Below are positions 24,877 to 35,082 of a stretch of 55,000 nucleotides of DNA, piece by piece. Position numbers and translations under genes: made by a program. This DNA is from Deinococcus sp. YIM 77859 (GTDB taxonomy: Bacteria > Deinococcota > Deinococci > Deinococcales > Deinococcaceae): contig NZ_JQNI01000002.1 in assembly GCF_000745175.1 (NCBI RefSeq), positions 1,400,001-1,455,000 of the forward strand, written 5' to 3'. Below the pieces are notes generated by a model. That model saw nothing but the letters and a program-made list of their open reading frames with translations. It had not been told where the DNA came from and did no database searches. Each line of letters opens with the position of its first letter. Position 1 is the stretch's first letter.

Positions 24877-24921
24877 ACACACCCGGATGGGGGCGTTTGC
24901 TCGTCCCCCACTTGGGTGTGT
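24877..24921. terminator. Nested hairpin after the C39-like gene
   Basis: Outer arms ACACACCC (24877-24884) / GGGTGTGT (24914-24921) enclose inner arms TGGGGG (24888-24893) / CCCCCA (24905-24910). No T-tract follows. It separates the peptidase gene from the pilin cluster and ends 20 bases before its -10 box. Confidence 0.5.
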
Positions 24922-24941
24922 TGCCCGCCCGGAGGCGTGCC

Positions 24942-24947
24942 TACAGT
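24942..24947 (+). promoter_or_regulatory. -10 box of the pilin cluster
   Basis: TACAGT ends 6 bases before the ATG at 24954. It is the only promoter seen for the four coupled pilin-like genes. Confidence 0.6.
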
Positions 24948-24953
24948 GAACCC

Positions 24954-26636
24954 ATGACCGTCCGCATCGTGCGTCTCGGCGAGCAGCGCCGGGAAGAAGG
25001 CATCGCCCTGGTGGTGGTCCTGCTCTTTACGGCCATCATCCTGGCCATCGTCGTGAGTACTACCGCTACCCTCGCTCTCGGCGCACGCGGCGGCGGGGTA
25101 AACGAGCGGGCGGCGTACCAGGCGCTGCTGGCGGCGGAGAGCGGGCTGAATACCTTTGAAGTTCGGTTCAAGGCCAAGACGGACAGTCTGCCCCGCAACC
25201 AGAGGCTACGCGGCAGCGTGACTCCGGAGCAGATCAACGCCTGGCTCGAGGTCCACGAGCTTGGTAGCTACACGGCAGGGACGGGACAGCAAGCCACCCT
25301 CAGTTTTGAGAGCAAGGGCAGCGACGGGACGCTAAGCCTGGTGGCTCAGGGCACCTCGGATACAGCCAGGAAAATTGTCCTCCAAAACTACCACCTTGAC
25401 TACGTCCCGGCTTACAACATCCGTGCGGATGCGCCCCTGGTCTCTTACCCGAATGTCGACGTGAAGGGTGGGGCACGCATCGAGGGTGAAAATGGCCTGA
25501 ATTCCTCCGGTACCGTCCTTGTTGCCCAGGTGGACCAACCCGGCGGCGTCACCATCGCCGCCTCTCTCACAGCACCGACCTTCACCGTCCGTGTCTCCTC
25601 CGTTCTGGGCAATGCTGACCCTCTTCTTGCCGCCGGAGATTATATAAAGATGGGGTCTCTCACCTATAAGGTTCAGGGCGTACAGGGCAATGAGGCTACT
25701 ATCAAGACTTTAACGGACAATTTTCCCGCCACGACAATCGTCAATCGTACTAATATCGAGCGGATTGACTCTGCCGTTACCGCCCCCTTTACCCAGACAC
25801 TTCATCAAAGCAGCACGGTTAATGTTTCCGATCCTACCTTCTTCATAACCGGTTCCGAGGTGTTTCTAGGGGGGATGAAGGGACAGGTCGAAAGCGTGGA
25901 CAATAGCGCCAAGACCATTTCGGTTAAGTGGACCGAAAAAACCAGCGCCTTGGGTCCGAGCACAACAACGATAGCAGAAGGCACGCCCATCCGACGCGAC
26001 GTTCATGGCGTCGCTTCTGGCTACAGGGTTGACGGACAATCCCAGGTCACCAACGGTGTCTCTCAGAATGACCTGCGACTGCGCAACCTGAATCCTTTCA
26101 ATCCTGCGGCTGATACAGAGACAACCGACCTGTTTACACACACCTTCGGCCAGACCAAAAACGAGATGCTGAATGTCAGCCCCTACCAAGGCTGGCTCAC
26201 CCCCGTCAGCAGCTTCGACGGCAACGTCAGCGGCCTTACCCTTGTTAACGGCAACATCAATCTCAACGGCCGACAAGATCTATGTGGCAGCGGCGTCCTG
26301 ATCGTTAAGGGAAACCTGACCGTAAACGGCACCTGTAATGAAGGCTTTCGAGGCATCGTCTATGTGATGGGGGACTACAATCAGCAGGGGAATTCCGCGA
26401 TTAAGGGAGCCGTTATTGCGGAAGGAGCCACCGAGGTCGTGTACGGCACCGAGTGTGTGCCCAACCCGAGCAGCGGCACCGGGAGTGGTCCCGGCAACTC
26501 CTGCGATACCCAGGTTGCCGGCACCGGCCAAGGCAACGGCAAGATCGTCTATGACCGGGGAGCCCTGCTGGAAGCCGGATCACTCCTCTCGCCCCTCACC
26601 TTTACAGCCGTCCCCGGTACCTGGAGGCAGCGTTGA
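24954..26636 (+). CDS. ComZ/PilX-like pilus tip protein
   Basis: A 560-residue protein with an N-terminal prepilin-like segment: EEGIALVVVLLFTAIILAIVV, with Gly16 as the cleavage-site glycine and Val where class III prepilins have Glu5. Lack of Glu5 is typical of tip subunits such as GspK and PilX. The middle (about residues 210-350) holds two similar 60-residue beta modules; the C-terminal part (GNINLNGRQDL, GNLTVNGTC, VMGDYNQQGN) looks like a beta-solenoid. Size and position ahead of three small prepilins resemble the ComZ locus of Thermus thermophilus, where ComZ serves DNA uptake. GC content falls in the middle modules. Stop overlaps the next start (TTGA). Confidence 0.75.
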   Translation: MTVRIVRLGEQRREEGIALVVVLLFTAIILAIVVSTTATLALGARGGGVNERAAYQALLAAESGLNTFEVRFKAKTDSLPRNQRLRGSVTPEQINAWLEVHELGSYTAGTGQQATLSFESKGSDGTLSLVAQGTSDTARKIVLQNYHLDYVPAYNIRADAPLVSYPNVDVKGGARIEGENGLNSSGTVLVAQVDQPGGVTIAASLTAPTFTVRVSSVLGNADPLLAAGDYIKMGSLTYKVQGVQGNEATIKTLTDNFPATTIVNRTNIERIDSAVTAPFTQTLHQSSTVNVSDPTFFITGSEVFLGGMKGQVESVDNSAKTISVKWTEKTSALGPSTTTIAEGTPIRRDVHGVASGYRVDGQSQVTNGVSQNDLRLRNLNPFNPAADTETTDLFTHTFGQTKNEMLNVSPYQGWLTPVSSFDGNVSGLTLVNGNINLNGRQDLCGSGVLIVKGNLTVNGTCNEGFRGIVYVMGDYNQQGNSAIKGAVIAEGATEVVYGTECVPNPSSGTGSGPGNSCDTQVAGTGQGNGKIVYDRGALLEAGSLLSPLTFTAVPGTWRQR

Positions 26637-27112
26637 AGCGCCAGGGCTTTACCCTCACCGAGCTGCTGACCGTCATGGCCATCATCGGCATTCTGATCGC
26701 GGTTGGCATCGCGCACTATGCCCGTTGGCGTGCCAGTTCTGCTGTGCTGCAAGGCGCGCAGGAGTTCGGGCAGGCAGTGGCGGCCACCCGTACAGGAGCC
26801 AAACGGGCAAATGCCTGCTGGCAGATTTCGCTCGTCTCGACCGCTGCCAGCAACACTCAGTATCAGGTGAAGGAATACAGCGGTCCCATCTGCTCGACCA
26901 CCGCCGGGACACTGATCAGAACCCGGACGTACACCCTGCCGCCGGGCACGACCCTGACCTTGAGTACTGGCGCCAGTTCCATGAACTTTACGCCGCCCTA
27001 CGGAACGACGGACGGCGCTCCGGATACCTTTGTGGTCAGGTGGGCGGCCAACACTGACCTCGCGCGCACCGTCCGGGTAACCAGCATCTTCGGCAAGGTG
27101 ATCATCAAATGA
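26633..27112 (+). CDS. Type IV prepilin-like protein 1 (GspH/FimT-like)
   Basis: A 159-residue prepilin: RQGFTLTELLTVMAIIGILI shows the cleavage glycine, Phe1 and Glu5, followed by the hydrophobic helix. The start is TTG at 26633, fixed by GGAGG (26623-26627) and by overlap with the TGA of the tip gene. The C-terminal domain has two Cys (ANACWQI, GPICSTT), probably a disulfide. It is processed by prepilin peptidase at the inner membrane (gene not in the window). Confidence 0.85.
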   Translation: MKRQGFTLTELLTVMAIIGILIAVGIAHYARWRASSAVLQGAQEFGQAVAATRTGAKRANACWQISLVSTAASNTQYQVKEYSGPICSTTAGTLIRTRTYTLPPGTTLTLSTGASSMNFTPPYGTTDGAPDTFVVRWAANTDLARTVRVTSIFGKVIIK

Positions 27113-27507
27113 ATAAGAGGCAGCAGGGCCTGACCCTCATTGAAGTGCTGGTGGCCATCACGATCTTTGCCATCGTGTCTGTTGCCGTCTTAGCGATGTT
27201 CCCGACCATCTTTAAACTCAATAGCCAAACACGGGCCGATCAGGCGGTGACCATCGGGGCCAAACAGTATCTGGAGGGTATCCGGTCCAGCTTTTCCACC
27301 ACGGTCAGCTTCGATGCAGCGGCGACAGCCTCCCTGCCTGCCGCCCCGTCTGGCAGCAGCGTGAACAGCTACAGCTGTGAGCGTACGGTAACGAATGTGC
27401 AGACCAGTTCCACCGGAACCGTCATCATCAAGCGGGTTACCCTGACCTGCACCCATACCAGCCAGCCCACGCGGACCTTCATCCTAGACTTCGGGAGGCC
27501 GTCGTGA
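27109..27507 (+). CDS. Type IV prepilin-like protein 2 (GspI/PilV-like)
   Basis: A 132-residue prepilin with QQGLTLIEVLVAITIFAIVS: cleavage glycine, Leu1 and Glu5. Start ATG overlaps the TGA of the preceding gene (ATGA). Two Cys (YSCERT, LTCTHT) could pair. Short size and IEVLVA motif fit a GspI/PilV-type minor subunit. Confidence 0.85.
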   Translation: MNKRQQGLTLIEVLVAITIFAIVSVAVLAMFPTIFKLNSQTRADQAVTIGAKQYLEGIRSSFSTTVSFDAAATASLPAAPSGSSVNSYSCERTVTNVQTSSTGTVIIKRVTLTCTHTSQPTRTFILDFGRPS

Positions 27508-28256
27508 AGCGCCGGGACGCAGGCCTCACGTTGGTGGAACTATTGGTGGCGATGGCCATCATCGGCATTGTCTTTGCCCTCGTCACCAACTGGCAGACTT
27601 CCACCCTCAGCATCTCCACGCGGACCAATGCCCTGTCGCAGCGCCTGAGCGAGCTGAACGACGTGACCGGGTACGTGGGGGACCGGGTACGGTCGGCTCT
27701 GGCTGTTCGCACAAGCGGCTTCACGGTCAACGCCGCTTCGGCTCCCAACAGCGGGCTGTGCGACACCGTAACGCCTTGCCTGGCTGTTCTTGTCCCGGTT
27801 GAAGAGGCGGAGGTCAGCGGTTCAGCGGTGGTGTACAAGCAGTCTTTTCTCCAGCTGATCTACCGCATGGAGCCCCGTTCGACATGGCCGGCCACGGATG
27901 AAGATAAAGTCCCCGACAGCTGGGCTGACAACGCGGCCAACAACGTCATGATCCTGCGGGAGTATTACGCCCGTTGTACGGTGACCACCACGAACGACTG
28001 TTCCGCCTTCAAAACCGCCTTCAGCACCACCACGGCTTTCAGCGGGATGAACCGCTATCTGGTCTCCGATTACCTCACGTCCGTTGATTCGTCGGGCAGC
28101 GCGATCACACCCTTCACCTACAGTTACGATGCGACAAAGCATGTCGGCATGGTCACGTTGAAGTTTCAGGGCAAGCAGCAGGTACGCGGCACGACCTCTT
28201 TCACGCCCCCCACCGGCCCCTACACCCTGACCGTGCAGGCCCGCAACGTGGAGTAA
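27504..28256 (+). CDS. Type IV prepilin-like protein 3 (GspJ/PilW-like)
   Basis: A 250-residue prepilin with DAGLTLVELLVAMAIIGIVF; Glu5 is present. The GTG start overlaps the upstream TGA (GTGA). Larger globular part with four Cys (GLCDTVTPC, ARCTVTTTNDC). Order tip-H-I-J in this cluster parallels the K-H-I-J minor pseudopilins that prime type II secretion and type IV pili. Confidence 0.83.
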   Translation: MKRRDAGLTLVELLVAMAIIGIVFALVTNWQTSTLSISTRTNALSQRLSELNDVTGYVGDRVRSALAVRTSGFTVNAASAPNSGLCDTVTPCLAVLVPVEEAEVSGSAVVYKQSFLQLIYRMEPRSTWPATDEDKVPDSWADNAANNVMILREYYARCTVTTTNDCSAFKTAFSTTTAFSGMNRYLVSDYLTSVDSSGSAITPFTYSYDATKHVGMVTLKFQGKQQVRGTTSFTPPTGPYTLTVQARNVE

Positions 28257-28267
28257 CCCGCTCCCCC

Positions 28268-29059
28268 ATGTTCTTTCCCACCCCCTGCCCGGCCTGTGCA
28301 CGTGAGGTACGCGTGGAGTTCGCTGACAGCGCCGTCCACGACGTGACTTGCCCACGGTGTGGAACGCGGTTTTGTGTGTTTGTGCGCAAGCACAAGTTCG
28401 AGGTGCTGTTCGACCTGGGGACCAAGGCGCTGATGGACGGCTACGCGCGGGAGGCAGTGGCGAGTTTCGCGGCGGCACTCGAACGCTTTTTCGAGTTTTA
28501 CGTCAGGGCGTACGCGCTGGAGCGGGCCGCTGGGGCAGAGGAAGACTTCGGGGCGGCCCTGGCGATACTGGAGGACACCTGGCGGCACGTGGCCAGTCAG
28601 TCCGAGCGGCAGCTCGGCATGATGGCGCTGGCGTACCTGCTGCGCGAGGGACGTGCACCGGACTTTCTCACCCCCAAAGCCCTCGGCACAGACTTCCGCA
28701 ACCGGGTGATTCACCGCGGGTATCTGCCGCGCCGCGAGGAGGTGGACGCCTATGCGGCGCGGGTGTTTGCCCTGATTGACCGGCTGCTGACCGAACTGGG
28801 GGAGGGAGCGGCTCACGCCGAACTCGCGCAGGAAGAGGCGTTTGCGGCCCACCTCGCAGCGCTGCCTGCGGGCGTGACGGCGGTCTTCGAGGAGCATCCG
28901 GGCATGTTCCGGGCGCGGCGCTTTGGCGGGCCACCAGGAGACAAGGCGGTCCCGCCCGGAAAGGCCGCTGTGCCCCTCAACGACGCGCAGGCTTTTGCGC
29001 GGGCACTGGCCGAGCGGGGGCCAGGGCTGGACGTGTTCAAACGCCAGCGCTCCGGCTAG
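28268..29059 (+). CDS. Zinc-ribbon protein of unknown function
   Basis: A 263-residue protein. CPAC (residues 7-10) and CPRC (28-31) form a zinc ribbon; the remainder is mostly alpha-helical (about residues 45-190) with a proline/glycine-rich tail. No signal peptide or membrane segment. It starts only 11 bases after the third prepilin, with no ribosome-binding site, so it may belong to the pilin operon. I do not recognise the helical part; a regulatory or nucleic-acid role is only a guess from the ribbon. Confidence 0.7.
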   Translation: MFFPTPCPACAREVRVEFADSAVHDVTCPRCGTRFCVFVRKHKFEVLFDLGTKALMDGYAREAVASFAAALERFFEFYVRAYALERAAGAEEDFGAALAILEDTWRHVASQSERQLGMMALAYLLREGRAPDFLTPKALGTDFRNRVIHRGYLPRREEVDAYAARVFALIDRLLTELGEGAAHAELAQEEAFAAHLAALPAGVTAVFEEHPGMFRARRFGGPPGDKAVPPGKAAVPLNDAQAFARALAERGPGLDVFKRQRSG

Positions 29060-29062
29060 ACT
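29057..29062 (+). promoter_or_regulatory. -10 box of the adenine deaminase gene
   Basis: TAGACT, overlapping the stop codon of the preceding gene, ends 5 bases before the ATG at 29068. Confidence 0.6.
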
Positions 29063-29067
29063 GCGCC

Positions 29068-30756
29068 ATGACCGCCGAAAACACGGAGAACGAGAGACAG
29101 ACGCGGCAACGGCTGGTGCGCGTCGCGCGCGGGCTGGAAGACGCCGACCTGCTCGTGCGCGGAGCCCAGGTGGTTCAACCGGCGACTCGGGAGGTGTTTG
29201 AGGCAGACGTGCTGGTTGCGGGGGGCCGGGTGGCAGCGCTCGTCGGCGCGGGCTCGGGCGTGCGGGCGGCGCGGACGGTGGAGGCACGTAGGGCTTATCT
29301 GGTGCCCGGCTTTATGGACGCGCACGTGCACATCGAGTCCAGCCTGCTAACGCCCGCGCGGTTTGCGGAGGCGGTGCTGCCACGGGGCACGACAGCGGTG
29401 GTAGCCGAGCCCCACGAGGTCGTCAACGTGCTGGGCCCACGCGGGCTGCGGTGGATGCTGGAGGCCGGGGCAAGGTCCGGCCTGCGGGTCTTCGGCTCGG
29501 TACCGTCCTCGGTGCCCGCCAGTCCCTTCGAGCAGGGGGGCGCAGAGCTGGACGCGGCCCAGGTGACGGCCGCGCTGCGCCTGCCGGGCGTGCTGGGGTT
29601 GGCAGAACTGATGAATTACCCCGCGGTGCTCAACCTGGAGGCAACCGCGTGGGACGTGCTCGCGGCAGGCTGGGGCGGGCGCATGGACGGCCACGCCGCA
29701 GGTGTGTCGGGCCGCGACCTGCAGGCCTATGCGGCCGCCGGTCCCCACTCCGACCATGAGGCCACCACGCCGCAGGAGGCCCGCGAACGCCTGCGCGCTG
29801 GGCTGTGGCTGATGGTGCGTGAGGGCTCGGCGGCCAAAAACCTGCAAGCCCTGCTGCCCGTGCTGCGCGAACGCCCCCGCCGCGCCATGCTCGTCAGTGA
29901 TGACGTCAGCGTGGACGAGCTGCTGGAACTCGGCCACCTCGACCGGCTGCTGCGTGCCTGCGTCGCGGGCGGCCTACACCCCGCCGACGCGGTTGCACTC
30001 GTGACCTGTCATCCCGCCGAGTACTGGGGGCTACACGACCTCGGGCTGGTCGCGCCGGGCTACCGCGCCGACTTCGTGCTGCTGCACGACCTCAGGGGGT
30101 TCGAGGTGCTGGAGACGTTCGTGGGCGGCACCGAGGCGCAGGCGGGAAGCGAGACGCCCCCCCTCCCAGGCGGCGGCGTGACGCTGGGGCCGAGCTGGGA
30201 AACGGCGACCTTTGACGTCCCCGCCCACTGGCCGGTGATGGAGGTGTGCCCGGACCAGATCACCACCGGGGTCGGTGCGCCGGGGTCAGGAGACGCGCGG
30301 CTGGTCGTGGCCGACCGCTACGGGCGGGGGGAGCACGCCGCCTGCTGGACCTCCGGCACGGGCCTGACCGGGGGAGCGCTGGCCATCAGCATCCTGCACG
30401 ACGCGCACAATGTCGCGGTGCTGGGCGGCACCGACACCGACATTCGCGCCGCAGGCCGGGCGCTGGAGGCGCTGGGGGGCGGTGTGGTCGTCGTCTCCGG
30501 AGGCGAGGTGCGCGCGAGCCTGCCCCTCCCCTACGCGGGTCTGATGAGCGACCGGCCCCCCCGGGAGGTCGCGGCGGGACTCGCGAAGGTGACGGCGGCG
30601 GCGCGGCTTCTCGGCTGCACCCTCCCCTACCCGGTCACCACCCTGAGTTTTCTGGGCCTCTCGGTGATTCCAGCGCTAAAGCTCACGCCGCGCGGCCTGC
30701 TGGACGTGCTTGCCTGGCGACTTCTGCCGCGCGAAACGGCGCGGGCGGAGGGCTGA
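29068..30756 (+). CDS. ade: Adenine deaminase
   Basis: A 562-residue metal-dependent amidohydrolase of the Ade type (B. subtilis Ade, 577). HVHIESS (His86, His88) is the family's metal-binding signature; [11 protein letters not shown], the DGHAAGVSG block and [10 protein letters not shown] are all typical. It converts adenine to hypoxanthine and ammonia for purine salvage in the cytoplasm. The C-terminal domain ([17 protein letters not shown]) matches the family as well. The alpha/beta hydrolase gene follows after 2 bases and should be co-transcribed, though no metabolic link is known. Confidence 0.93.
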   Translation: MTAENTENERQTRQRLVRVARGLEDADLLVRGAQVVQPATREVFEADVLVAGGRVAALVGAGSGVRAARTVEARRAYLVPGFMDAHVHIESSLLTPARFAEAVLPRGTTAVVAEPHEVVNVLGPRGLRWMLEAGARSGLRVFGSVPSSVPASPFEQGGAELDAAQVTAALRLPGVLGLAELMNYPAVLNLEATAWDVLAAGWGGRMDGHAAGVSGRDLQAYAAAGPHSDHEATTPQEARERLRAGLWLMVREGSAAKNLQALLPVLRERPRRAMLVSDDVSVDELLELGHLDRLLRACVAGGLHPADAVALVTCHPAEYWGLHDLGLVAPGYRADFVLLHDLRGFEVLETFVGGTEAQAGSETPPLPGGGVTLGPSWETATFDVPAHWPVMEVCPDQITTGVGAPGSGDARLVVADRYGRGEHAACWTSGTGLTGGALAISILHDAHNVAVLGGTDTDIRAAGRALEALGGGVVVVSGGEVRASLPLPYAGLMSDRPPREVAAGLAKVTAAARLLGCTLPYPVTTLSFLGLSVIPALKLTPRGLLDVLAWRLLPRETARAEG

Positions 30757-30758
30757 CC

Positions 30759-31598
<840 letters not shown>

Positions 31599-31612
31599 AG
31601 GGCTTTCCGTGC

Positions 31613-31618
31613 CATCCT
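31613..31618 (+). promoter_or_regulatory. -10-like box of the ferredoxin gene
   Basis: CATCCT ends 6 bases before the ATG at 31625. Confidence 0.4.
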
Positions 31619-31624
31619 CGGCGT

Positions 31625-31999
31625 ATGGTCGAGATCATGGTCGAGGGCTACGGGGTCATCAGGGCGCAGGAGGGTGAGCGGCTGGTGCTGGCGCTGGAGC
31701 GCGGTGGGGTGGATCTCCTGCACCGCTGCGGTGGCCAGGCCCGCTGCACGACCTGCCGCGTGCAGTTTCTAGAGGGCGAGCCGGACGCCATGACGGTGGC
31801 CGAGTACGACAAGCTCACCGAAAAAGGGCTGTTGGGTCAGGCCCGGCTCTCCTGTCAGATCGAATGCGCGCAGGGGATGGCGCTCACGCCCCTTCAGACA
31901 AGACGCTCCACCGGGCTTGAGCCCGGCAAGACTCCTGCCGAGAGCATCGAACCCGAGCCGGTGTGGACCACGCGGCCCGGCGCCTCGACAGAGGGCTAG
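31625..31999 (+). CDS. 2Fe-2S ferredoxin
   Basis: A 124-residue ferredoxin. The cluster ligands are Cys35, Cys41, Cys44 and Cys77 (C-x5-C-x2-C-x32-C), close to the adrenodoxin/ISC-type spacing. An extra Cys81 follows. About 35 residues after the core form a Pro/Glu-rich tail with no known role. No partner reductase or oxygenase is adjacent, so its electron-transfer partner is unknown. Confidence 0.9.
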   Translation: MVEIMVEGYGVIRAQEGERLVLALERGGVDLLHRCGGQARCTTCRVQFLEGEPDAMTVAEYDKLTEKGLLGQARLSCQIECAQGMALTPLQTRRSTGLEPGKTPAESIEPEPVWTTRPGASTEG

Positions 32000-32055
32000 T
32001 CCTCTTGTTTCCGGAGGGACTGGGGTGCCCTCGTCTTGCCGTCTGCGCCCGGCAG

Positions 32056-32799
32056 CTACTCCCCGCTTCTCTTGCGCTCACCCAAGGGATCGGTGGTCGC
32101 CGGTGTCCAGGTGTCGCGGGAACAGCGCGGGCAGGGTGGCAGCGGCTCCAGGGGCGGCGGGGCCGTGAGGAGAACCGCGCCGCAGTGGGTGCAGGCAACC
32201 GGCCCCGCAACCAGGGCTCCGGCCAGCACGGAGGGCGGCGGTTCCAAGTCCCAAGGCGGCACAATCGGTAAGCCCGGCGGGGCGTTCTGCACCTGGAGAA
32301 AGACGCTGAGGTTGCCGTCTTGCTCGAAATACACCCGCTGCACCTCACCGAGCTGCCGAACGCCCTCGACGCGCAGACGCTCAAAAAGATCCTCTCGGCT
32401 GAGGTTGGCCAGGTGCAGGGCCTGGGGAAACAGCATGCCGTCACGCACAAGCTCTACCGGCAGGCCCTCGATAAAGGTTTCAACGCGCTCATTGCGAATC
32501 ACCAAGAACGATAAAAAGCGCTGAAGGCCCACCACCAGCCCCAGCACCAGCATGGCGTGCAGCAGCGGCACCTCCGGGTAAAACAGCGGATCACCCGCCG
32601 CCGAACCCAGCGCGATCACGATGGCGAGCTCAAGGGGGCTGAGCTGCGCCAGGCCCCGCTTGCCGGTCACCCGCAGCAAAAACACCAGCCACAGGAAGAT
32701 CACCGCCGTGCGAAAGACGATCTCCAGCAGAAACAGCGGCGGTGTGTCCCCCAGGAACATCCGCTCCAGCTCGAACGGTACGACCTCCGCGCCGCTCAA
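32056..32799 (-). CDS. DUF421 (YetF-type) membrane protein with C-terminal zinc ribbon
   Basis: A 247-residue protein. Three hydrophobic segments (about residues 18-42, 50-68 and 76-98) precede the DUF421 domain (SFLVIRNERVETFIEGLPVE, DLFERLRVEGV), which sits on the cytoplasmic side. The last 45 residues add CTHC and CPRC, a zinc-ribbon-like extension not part of the standard family. Start is TTG at 32799: AAGGAGA lies five bases upstream and the TTG overlaps the TGA of the preceding gene (TTGA). Other YetF proteins influence spore or stress resistance; function here is unknown. Confidence 0.82.
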   Translation of the reverse strand: MSGAEVVPFELERMFLGDTPPLFLLEIVFRTAVIFLWLVFLLRVTGKRGLAQLSPLELAIVIALGSAAGDPLFYPEVPLLHAMLVLGLVVGLQRFLSFLVIRNERVETFIEGLPVELVRDGMLFPQALHLANLSREDLFERLRVEGVRQLGEVQRVYFEQDGNLSVFLQVQNAPPGLPIVPPWDLEPPPSVLAGALVAGPVACTHCGAVLLTAPPPLEPLPPCPRCSRDTWTPATTDPLGERKRSGE

Positions 32800-32987
32800 G
32801 GTTCTCCTTGGGGCCGAGGGACGTCCGGTTCTCTCCACCCCAGGGCGGCCAACACCCGCGGCCGGTCCCAGTGGATCAGCCGTGAAAGCTCGGCCAGCGT
32901 TTCCTCGAATTCAGGCGTCCCCGGCACACCCTCCCGCAGCTGCCGCCACAGGGCGTTGCGCCGCCTAAGAAACTCACTCGAAGGCAT
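32796..32987 (-). CDS. Small hypothetical protein (63 residues)
   Basis: A helical, charged 63-residue protein (RRRNALWRQLREG, FEETLAELSRLIHW). It lies between mltG and the DUF421 gene on the same strand, and its stop overlaps the TTG of the latter, which is the main evidence that it is real. No known domain; no signal peptide. Confidence 0.65.
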   Translation of the reverse strand: MPSSEFLRRRNALWRQLREGVPGTPEFEETLAELSRLIHWDRPRVLAALGWREPDVPRPQGEP

Positions 32988-33017
32988 CTCGCGCTCTTGT
33001 TCGGGCCGCTCGCCGCC

Positions 33018-34045
33018 TCAGCGGTAGCGCGCCACGTCCCGCAGGTGTGCGGCGTAATCGTGGTTGACGTAGATGTTGCCGTCCAGACCGTGCAGAAAAT
33101 ACAGGGCGTCACGGCCGTCGGGCAGCTTGCGCTCGGCGTTCAGCACGCTCAGGAGGGCCGCTTGACCGGGGTTGTTGATCGGCCCGGCGGGCAGGCCCTG
33201 GCGGGTGTAGGTGTTGTAGGGCGTGTCCTTGGTAAAGTCGCCAGCACTGCGGTCGAGTTCGGGGAGGTCTTTGCCCAGGCCGTAGGCTACGGTTGGATCG
33301 CTTCCCAGCGCGATGCCGTCCCGCAGGCGATTCAAAAACACCCCGGCGATGATGGGCATCTCCCCGTCGTTGGCGGCTTCGGCCTGCACCATGCTGGCCA
33401 GGATCACCCAGTCACGCACGCTCAGACCGAGGTCCTTGGCCTTGGCGACGTTTTCTGGGGTGAATTCGGCGTTCATGCGCTCCACCATCTCCTGTACGGC
33501 CGCTCTGGCCGACTCGCCCACCCGAAACTCGTAGGTGGCAGGAAAGACAAAGCCTTCCAGGTTCTGCTGCTGGCCAGCCGCGTAGGGGCTGAGGCTGGAA
33601 TCGTTGAGGGCCGCCCTGACGCCCGCCGCGTCGAAGCCGGCCTTGGCGAGAATGGGGGGAATGTCCTTGATGCGCCAGCCTTCGGGAATGGTCGCGTTCA
33701 CCGTGGGAATGCGCGCCGGCCCCGCCAGCTTGTCGGCCACCTGGTAGACGTTCATCTCGCCGGTGAGGTCGTACAGCCCTTCCTTGAGGCTTCCCGCCGT
33801 GCCGTTTTGCCGCATCACAAAGCGCAGCACATCCGCATTTTTCACAATTCCGCGCTCTTCTAGCGTCCGGGCCACCCGCCGGAGCGTATCCCCCGGTTTG
33901 ACCTCCAGGGTGTAGGGCGCGCCCCCGGCAGGCTGCGTGAGGCTGCGCAGATACCAAAAGGCCGCCAGCGCTGCCAGCAGCAACACCAGCAGCAGCCCGA
34001 GCAGCAGTTTGAGCCAGAGGGGAGCTCCTCTGCCCTGCAGCCGGG

Positions 34046-34049
<4 letters not shown>
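33018..34049 (-). CDS. mltG: Endolytic murein transglycosylase MltG (YceG)
   Basis: A 343-residue inner-membrane protein: one transmembrane helix (about residues 11-33), a LysM-like domain ([17 protein letters not shown]), and the YceG fold. The catalytic Glu224 lies in [28 protein letters not shown] and [12 protein letters not shown] are conserved family blocks. MltG cleaves nascent glycan strands and limits their length. The GTG start overlaps the TGA of the PfkB kinase gene (GTGA), so the two are coupled. Confidence 0.93.
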
Positions 34050-35008
<959 letters not shown>

Positions 35009-35019
35009 GCGCGTCACGC

Positions 35020-35025
35020 AGCATA
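35020..35025 (-). promoter_or_regulatory. -10 box of the PfkB-mltG operon
   Basis: TATGCT on the minus strand, 11 bases before the ATG at 35008; a leader of four or five bases is expected. Confidence 0.45.
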
Positions 35026-35082
35026 CAGGGCGCGGGGGAGGACCGTCTCCCCCCACGGCCTACCCCCGGGCAGGTCAGGAGC

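Noticed and set aside
28201..29287. Minus-strand frame antisense to the zinc-ribbon gene
   Set aside because: P/R-rich translation without motifs; the plus strand has zinc-ribbon cysteines and helical periodicity.
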